A stretch of 64,000 nucleotides of DNA from Acidaminococcus fermentans. Its GTDB lineage: Bacteria > Bacillota > Negativicutes > Acidaminococcales > Acidaminococcaceae. Positions 59,489-64,000 of the stretch are shown piece by piece; the stretch's first letter is position 1; the number at the start of each line of letters is the position of its first letter. The translations under genes were made by a program, and so were the position numbers. The notes under the pieces are model-generated. The model saw only the letters and a list, made by a program, of their open reading frames with translations, searched no databases and was not told the DNA's origin. The stretch lies in the NCBI RefSeq assembly GCF_009696675.1, contig NZ_VULN01000014.1:1-64000 (forward strand), given 5' to 3'.

Positions 59489-60211
59489 TTAGAGGACTCT
59501 TGCCGCTCCGATATATCTTGCGCCCCAGTATCCGCTGAATACGTTGGATACGGTGACACCGGTGCTGCTCCCTGCCTGGAGCATCTGACCGTTGCCGATG
59601 TAGATGCCGCAGTGGGAAGGGCCCGGTTCATAAGTTTCAAAGAACACCAGGTCTCCCGGTTCCAGCTCGCTGGAAGAAACTTTCGGGAAAGCATAGTACT
59701 GGGCATCCGCTGTCCGGGGGATTTCGATCCCCATCTGCCGGAACACGTACTGGGTGTAACCGGAACAGTCAAAGCCCCAGGGAGTGGTCCCCCCGAATAC
59801 ATAAGGCACGCCCACATAGTCGTAAGCGGTGCTGATCAGCTCTCTGGCCGTGCTGCTGCCGTAACCATAGCTGCTGCCATAGCCCCGGTTGGTGTTCAGC
59901 GTACGGTGGGTGGGCATTTCTCTGCCCATGAGCTTTTTGTAGGTGAAGTTCCCGATGACCCCGTCTGCTGCCAGACCCATGCTGGCCTGATATTTCTTTA
60001 CTGCAGCCACGGTACGGGCTCCATAGACCCCGTCAGGGATCCCGATATCGTAGCCTTCCATCAGGAGCTGTTCCTGGATGGCTGCCACTTCCGGTCCTGA
60101 CTGACCCTGTTTGAAACTGGCAAAAACGTTCTGCGCAGGCAGTGCCACTGCTGCGGTGGTTGCCGCTGCCAGCACTACGCCAAGCATCATCCTCCTAAAT
60201 ATAATAAACAC
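59489..60211 (-). CDS. NlpC/P60 cell-wall endopeptidase with peptidoglycan-binding domain
   Basis: The 240-residue protein has a signal peptide, a peptidoglycan-binding domain (GQSGPEVAAIQEQLL and DGVIGNFTYKKL), a Gly/Ser/Tyr-rich linker (GYGSSYGYGSS) and a C-terminal NlpC/P60 domain. FDCSGYTQYVF (Cys near 150) and SHCGIYIG (His near 201) are the active site. It cleaves peptide stems of peptidoglycan. The start is unclear: GTG at 60211 gives MFIIFRR, a good n-region, but AGGAGG lies nearer to an internal ATG-ATG pair. A c-di-AMP riboswitch precedes it. Confidence 0.9.
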   Translation of the reverse strand: MFIIFRRMMLGVVLAAATTAAVALPAQNVFASFKQGQSGPEVAAIQEQLLMEGYDIGIPDGVYGARTVAAVKKYQASMGLAADGVIGNFTYKKLMGREMPTHRTLNTNRGYGSSYGYGSSTARELISTAYDYVGVPYVFGGTTPWGFDCSGYTQYVFRQMGIEIPRTADAQYYAFPKVSSSELEPGDLVFFETYEPGPSHCGIYIGNGQMLQAGSSTGVTVSNVFSGYWGARYIGAARVL

Positions 60212-60217
60212 ATCCTC

Positions 60218-60326
60218 TCGATTACGCCTACGAAGTTAGCTGCCGGGTGCGGGTCGAGATGCCCTATTCCGAAGAAATTAACCCCACTTTGGTTCCCCCG
60301 TTCACATTGCTGTGATTCGGCTTTTT
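60218..60326 (-). promoter_or_regulatory. Cyclic di-AMP riboswitch (ydaO/yuaA class)
   Basis: On the minus strand the leader reads GCCGAATC, AACGGGGGAACCA, GGGGTTAAT, GACCCGCACCCGGCAGCTAAC and TTCGTAGGC, the conserved pieces of the ydaO aptamer in order. This class is known upstream of cell-wall hydrolase genes and turns them off when c-di-AMP rises. No terminator hairpin is visible between aptamer and gene, so control may act on the start region. Confidence 0.9.
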
Positions 60327-60347
60327 TATTTAGTTTTGCCGGTTCTA

Positions 60348-60376
60348 ATTATAACAATTCTCTTATTCGCTGTCTA
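60348..60376 (-). promoter_or_regulatory. Promoter of the NlpC/P60 transcript
   Basis: TAGACA (60371-60376) and TATAAT (60348-60353) on the minus strand have a 17-base spacer. The start near 60341 is just before the riboswitch. The -35 overlaps the end of the glycosyltransferase gene. Confidence 0.8.
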
Positions 60377-61315
60377 TTGGCTGTTACCACTTTTCACGAT
60401 ATGTTCACGAATAATATACAAAGGTCTTTGTTTCACTTCATCGAAGATCCGGCCCACATATTCTCCCACGATCCCTATGCCGATCAGCTCCACACCTCCC
60501 AGGAAGAACTCTGCCGCTGCCAGGGTGGTCCACCCGGGAACCGCATCCTGGATAATATATTTCACATAAATGACATGACCGATGAGCAGGATGCTCCCCA
60601 GCCCTGCAATGCACCCTACATACAGGGCCAGCCGCAGGGGCACCCGGGAAAAAGCCGTGATCCCGTCCAGGGCGAACCGGAGCATTTTCCGCAGATTGAA
60701 CTTGGAATGGCCGGCGAACCGGGGCGGTGCCACAAATTCCAGGGTGGTGTACCGGAACCCCAGATTGTTCACCATCCCCCGGATGAACCGGGCCCGTTCC
60801 CGGAACCGGTTCAGGGCATCCACCGCCTTCCGGTCCATTAGCCGGAAATCGCTGCCCCCAGGGGTGATCCGCACTTCGCTCATGGAATTGATCAGCTTGT
60901 AGTATAAGCGGGAGGTTATATTTTTGAACCAGGTGGCGTCTTCCGTGGCTTTCCGCACGGTCTGGACGATTTCGAAGCCCTCTTCCCATTTTTTCAGCAG
61001 TTCCGGCACCATTTCCGGCGGGTGCTGGAGATCCCCGTCCATGGAGATCACCGCGTCCCCGGTGGACTGGTCCAGACCGCAGGTCAGAGCCAGCTGGTGG
61101 CCGAAATTCCGGGCAAACACATACCCCTGGACATTGGGATCCTTCTCTGCCAGTTCCCGGATCAGCTGGCTGGTCCGGTCTTTGGAACCATCGTCAATGA
61201 ACAGGATTTCGTAATCATACGGCAAAGGCGCCATTACTTGCGTAAGGCGCCTGTAAAACTCGTGGATATTCTCCTCTTCATTGAAGACAGGCACGACAAA
61301 AGAGATCTTTTTCAT
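60374..61315 (-). CDS. Polyprenyl-phosphate glycosyltransferase (GtrB/DPM1-like)
   Basis: The 313-residue protein is a GT-A enzyme that loads a sugar onto polyprenyl phosphate. FVVPVFNEEENI near residue 6, FIDDGSKDRT near 39, MDGDLQHPPE near 91 and the SDFRLMDRKA region are characteristic. Two C-terminal membrane segments (ALYVGCIAGLGSILLIGHVIY and AAEFFLGGVELIGIGIVG) hold it to the membrane. The sugar is unknown. AAAGGAAG lies upstream of the ATG. It follows trxA after 18 bases. Confidence 0.9.
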   Translation of the reverse strand: MKKISFVVPVFNEEENIHEFYRRLTQVMAPLPYDYEILFIDDGSKDRTSQLIRELAEKDPNVQGYVFARNFGHQLALTCGLDQSTGDAVISMDGDLQHPPEMVPELLKKWEEGFEIVQTVRKATEDATWFKNITSRLYYKLINSMSEVRITPGGSDFRLMDRKAVDALNRFRERARFIRGMVNNLGFRYTTLEFVAPPRFAGHSKFNLRKMLRFALDGITAFSRVPLRLALYVGCIAGLGSILLIGHVIYVKYIIQDAVPGWTTLAAAEFFLGGVELIGIGIVGEYVGRIFDEVKQRPLYIIREHIVKSGNSQ

Positions 61316-61333
61316 GCATTGTCTTCCTTTCCG

Positions 61334-61651
61334 TTATAAAACGGCCAAAGCCTGTTCGTAGGCACTTTTGGGTTCAACCCCTACAAAGCGCTGGACTTCC
61401 TTGCCGGCCTTGAACAGCACCACCGTAGGGATGGCGGATACGTTGAACCGCATGGCCACGTCTGGCACCTGGTCCACATCCAGTTTGGCGAACTGGACTT
61501 CCGGATGTTCTGCTGCCAGGTCTTCGATAACGGGAGCCAGCATCCGGCAGGGACCGCACCAGGTGGCCCAGAAGTCCACCAGTACCGGTTTGCCTGCATC
61601 CTGGATCAGTTTGTCAAAAGCGTCTGCGCTGCCAATATGCATCATTTCCAT
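61334..61651 (-). CDS. trxA: Thioredoxin
   Basis: Thioredoxin reduces protein disulfides. The 105-residue protein has FWATWCGPCRM at residues 26-36, the WCGPC active site, and the cis-Pro loop SAIPTVVLF near 73. AAGGAGG precedes the ATG at 61651. The upstream space to RNase P RNA is only about 45 bases, so it may be read from the rnpB promoter. Downstream is the glycosyltransferase gene, 18 bases away. Confidence 0.95.
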   Translation of the reverse strand: MEMMHIGSADAFDKLIQDAGKPVLVDFWATWCGPCRMLAPVIEDLAAEHPEVQFAKLDVDQVPDVAMRFNVSAIPTVVLFKAGKEVQRFVGVEPKSAYEQALAVL

Positions 61652-61694
61652 GGTATTTCCTCCTTCGTGCTTCCGCACAAGGTATTTTTCAAAA

Positions 61695-62038
61695 AGGTGA
61701 GTGCTCAGTAAGCCGAGTTCTGTCAACGATAATCATTTATCTAGCCCTGCAGTTGCCTGCAGATTCAAGCGACACTACCCGGAAGGATCAGCGGGCCGCT
61801 TCATCCCTTCCCTATTTGGTCTTGCTCCGGATGGGGTTTACCAAGCCGGCCAATCACTTGACCGCTGGTGCGCTCTTACCGCACCGTTTCATCCTTACCG
61901 GCAAAGCCGGCGGTTTGTTTTCTGTGGCACTTTCCTTAGGGTCGCCCCCACTGGACGTTATCCAGCATCCTGCCCTGCGGAGCTCGGACTTTCCTCATCA
62001 GCACAAAGGCTGCCGCGATTATCTTTCCGCACTCACTG
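61695..62038 (-). ncRNA. rnpB: RNase P RNA (class A)
   Basis: RNase P RNA is the catalytic part of the tRNA 5'-end processing enzyme. The 5' end GTGAGTGCGG pairs with the 3' GCACTCAC. The conserved GAGGAAAGTCCG and GGATAACGTCC near the 5' end, GAGCAAGACC in the middle, and AACTCGGCTTAC near the 3' end are all present on the minus strand. About 344 bases. Exact ends are estimated from pairing. Confidence 0.95.
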
Positions 62039-62044
62039 GATGAA

Positions 62045-62073
62045 ATGATACCATAGGTTGGTCAATCCGTCAA
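62045..62073 (-). promoter_or_regulatory. Promoter of RNase P RNA
   Basis: TTGACG (62068-62073) and TATCAT (62045-62050) on the minus strand have a 17-base spacer. The -35 overlaps the yhaM stop codon; the start lies at about 62038. Confidence 0.85.
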
Positions 62074-62993
62074 ACCTTCCACAGGTACCGCTGTAACATT
62101 TTGTCGTATTCCCAGGATTCGCTCCGTTCTTTTTCGTGGAACTGATTCATGATGGAATCCACTTCGTCCGCATAATGGACGATGAAGGCCTCCTTGGTGA
62201 CGCACACCACCGGGGATCCTTTGTCCTGATCCCCGTGATGGCTGAGGATGATGTGGAGGAGCCGTTCCCGCCGGTCCGCCGACAGGTCGGGGATCTTCCG
62301 GGCAGCCCGGTCCACGGCCATGGCTCCAATGGAAATATGGCCCATGAGCCGGCCTTCGGTGGTATAGGGGAATCCCAGATCCGAAGAGATTTCCCGGATC
62401 TTTCCCAGGTCATGGAGCAGGGCCCCGGCAATCACCAGGTCCAGATCCACGTTCCCGATGGCCCCGGCCATGGCCACGGCCAGCCGGGTGACGCACACGG
62501 TGTGGTGGAGCAGCCCGCCCACATAGGCATGGTGGAGCCGCATTCCCGCCGGATTCTTCAAGAACTGCCGGAGGGTATTCCCGGAAAACAGGGTTTCCAC
62601 CAGTTCCCGGAGGCCGTCATCCTGGATCCGGCCCATAAAGGCCTGGAATTCTGTCTTGTATTTTTCCAGATCGATGTGGCCGCTGGGCAGCAGATTGGAC
62701 AGATCGTCCTCTTCCGTCACCGCCTGGACCTTCTGGACAATCACCTGGTAGGCCATGGTGGTGGAATATTTGTTCACATCCACCTTTCCCCCGATGATAT
62801 AGGGAGAAGGGGCCTCCATGGTCCGGAGCCGGCCAATGGGACCGGCTTCGAAACAGATAAAGGGAATGCAGCCGCTGTTGTCTTCCAGCAGCCCCTTGGC
62901 ATAAGGCTTGCCGTTGGAGGAGGTGCCCACCTTCTGGAGGCGGACCAGGCAGGGTTGTTCCATGGCATTCCCCAACTGCAGATCTCGGATCAT
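62070..62993 (-). CDS. yhaM: 3'-5' exoribonuclease YhaM-like (OB-fold and HD domain)
   Basis: YhaM-type proteins are 3'-5' exoribonucleases. The 307-residue protein has an N-terminal OB-fold (residues near 15-90) and a C-terminal HD domain: HHAYVGGLLHHTV near 154, GALLHDLGKIREI near 190 and SHHGDQDKGS near 252 give the metal ligands. It lies between the NIF3 gene and rnpB; both YhaM and RNase P act on RNA, but I see no further link. Confidence 0.92.
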   Translation of the reverse strand: MIRDLQLGNAMEQPCLVRLQKVGTSSNGKPYAKGLLEDNSGCIPFICFEAGPIGRLRTMEAPSPYIIGGKVDVNKYSTTMAYQVIVQKVQAVTEEDDLSNLLPSGHIDLEKYKTEFQAFMGRIQDDGLRELVETLFSGNTLRQFLKNPAGMRLHHAYVGGLLHHTVCVTRLAVAMAGAIGNVDLDLVIAGALLHDLGKIREISSDLGFPYTTEGRLMGHISIGAMAVDRAARKIPDLSADRRERLLHIILSHHGDQDKGSPVVCVTKEAFIVHYADEVDSIMNQFHEKERSESWEYDKMLQRYLWKV

Positions 62994-63005
62994 GACAGCC
63001 GCCCC

Positions 63006-63824
63006 TTACACCGTCTGGAGGATCCGTTCTTCTTCGGCACGGATCACTTCAAAATGACGGCCGGATTCATCCCGCCAGGTGTTGAGCACCTGTTCCAGCT
63101 TGTCGATCACCGGGCTCTCGGTAAGCTGATGGGTGCCGTCCACTACATTCAGCCCCAGGTTCAGGGCCTTCTGGGCCACATGGTACTTCAGATCTCCGGT
63201 AACCAGGGTATCGGCACCGGCCGCCAGGGCATCCTCCATAAAGTCGGCTCCGCTGCCGCCTACTACGGCCACTTTGTAAACCGGTTCTTCCCCGCCGGCA
63301 AAGGTCAGGTGTTCCGCACCCAGGTCATCCCGGACCTTGGCAGCGAAAGCCTTCAGTTCCATCGGTTCGGCCAGCACCCCGATCCGGGCCAGTCCCTGTT
63401 CCGGGCAGTCCTTCCGGGGGATTTCCGTTACATCTTCCAGACCCAGCCGGGCGGCCAGTACATCATTAACCCCGCCTTTGGCCGCATCCAGGTTGGTATG
63501 GGCCGCATAAAGAGCCACATCGTGTTTGATCAGCTCATAGAGCACTTCCATCTTGGTGTCCGTAACCGCCAGGGTCTTGGGCAGGCTGAAATAATAGGGA
63601 TGGTGGGTGATGATGATGTCACATTCCTGTTCGATGGCCTGTTCCGCCACTTCCGGGCTCAGGTCCAGGGCCACCAGGATCTTGTGCACATGCTGGGCCA
63701 GATGTCCCAGGAGCAGCCCCGGGTTGTCCCAGCTTTCCGCATAAGCTACAGGGGCCAGCTGGTTCATGAACAGACAAATGTCCGTTACGGTGGTTTCCTT
63801 ACTTCCCATTTCTTCCGTTTCCAC
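63006..63824 (-). CDS. NIF3-like dinuclear metal-centre protein
   Basis: NIF3/DUF34 proteins form toroidal hexamers with a dinuclear metal site; some bacterial names call them GTP cyclohydrolase I type 2, but the function is not proven. The 272-residue protein has WDNPGLLLG near residue 36, ITHHPYYF near 78, HTNLDAAKGGVND near 116 and the C-terminal GDLKYHVAQ and DGTHQLTE ligands. GGAGG lies nine bases before the GTG at 63824; ATG at 63809 is an alternative. It overlaps the trmK end, the usual trmK-nif3 pairing. Confidence 0.9.
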   Translation of the reverse strand: METEEMGSKETTVTDICLFMNQLAPVAYAESWDNPGLLLGHLAQHVHKILVALDLSPEVAEQAIEQECDIIITHHPYYFSLPKTLAVTDTKMEVLYELIKHDVALYAAHTNLDAAKGGVNDVLAARLGLEDVTEIPRKDCPEQGLARIGVLAEPMELKAFAAKVRDDLGAEHLTFAGGEEPVYKVAVVGGSGADFMEDALAAGADTLVTGDLKYHVAQKALNLGLNVVDGTHQLTESPVIDKLEQVLNTWRDESGRHFEVIRAEEERILQTV

Positions 63825-64000
63825 AGTCAATTTCCTCCAGTTGTTTCCAAAGGGTCTCATATTCCTTGTACTGGCGGCTGGCCCGGGCCCGCTCACTCCG
63901 GTCCATCTGGGTCAGCAGCCGTTGGATCTTCTTTTTCTTTTCCGCCACGAATTCTGCCAGCAGGGGATGATGCCGGCGGACCAGATCATCCCCCACTTCC
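63799..64000 (-). CDS. trmK: tRNA (adenine(22)-N1)-methyltransferase, C-terminal part
   Basis: Only the last 66 or so codons lie inside the window; the gene continues beyond 64000. GDDLVRRHHPLLAEFVAEKKKKIQRLL and the coiled RASRQYKEYETLWKQLEEI match the C-terminal helical domain of TrmK. The position next to the NIF3 gene is the common arrangement in Firmicutes. The catalytic domain is not visible, so this rests on the tail and the context. Confidence 0.75.
   Translation of the reverse strand, partial: EVGDDLVRRHHPLLAEFVAEKKKKIQRLLTQMDRSERARASRQYKEYETLWKQLEEIDCGNGRNGK

Overview
The window comes from a strictly anaerobic, moderately GC-rich member of the Firmicutes, and the gene content fits the Negativicutes. 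Acidaminococcus or a close relative is my best guess. The clues are two tandem glutamate/sodium symporters (glutamate fermenters), an oxygen-sensitive class III ribonucleotide reductase, an [FeFe]-hydrogenase maturase, a superoxide reductase, CodY, and an IspH-S1 fusion of the type found in Clostridia and Negativicutes. The genus is an inference; no rRNA is present to confirm it.

Nearly all genes lie on the minus strand, so transcription runs from high to low coordinates. 1-4560: lysine operon dapB-asd-lysC-dapA behind a textbook promoter, a lysine riboswitch and an attenuator. 4588-7582: dUTPase, two unknown genes, a ThiE/TenI-like protein, desulfoferrodoxin and a small unknown plus-strand gene. 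7609-8940: tmRNA followed by a gene-poor, partly AT-rich stretch that looks like an old insertion site. 8938-12174: nrdG and nrdD, the latter with a fused redoxin domain. 12372-15172: two gltS-type transporters whose transcripts start with related hairpins. 15465-25263: miaB-mutS-mutL-methyltransferase-miaA-hfq-xerD-htpX. 25398-33717: secreted repeat protein, glycosyltransferase, membrane protein, a compact folate operon (folK, folP, folE2 and a PTPS-family enzyme that may replace FolB), trmL, a glucosaminidase and an SSS symporter. 33900-37408: threonine genes hom and thrB with an ACT regulator and a metallo-hydrolase. 37482-48975: gpsA, plsY, der, fni, ispH-S1, plsC, cmk, a flavoprotein, a pseudouridine synthase, scpB, scpA and an M50 protease. 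49152-55463: dprA-topA-trmFO-xerC-codY without hslVU. 55766-64000: plus-strand hydF, then a CDF transporter, an unknown gene, an FKBP isomerase, an NlpC/P60 hydrolase under a c-di-AMP (ydaO) riboswitch, a glycosyltransferase, thioredoxin, RNase P RNA, yhaM, a NIF3 protein and the end of trmK.

The most distinctive unexplained signal is a family of intergenic elements. Each has a perfect or near-perfect hairpin with a varied stem, usually followed by a short degenerate direct-repeat tail of the form GTCAnnGGTC. They recur in most of the longer gaps, often at the 3' ends of minus-strand genes. In one case the tail supplies the last codons and stop of a gene. Other points of interest are the CExLHGH motif in the folate operon, the NrdD-redoxin fusion, and the matched hairpins at the 5' ends of both gltS transcripts.
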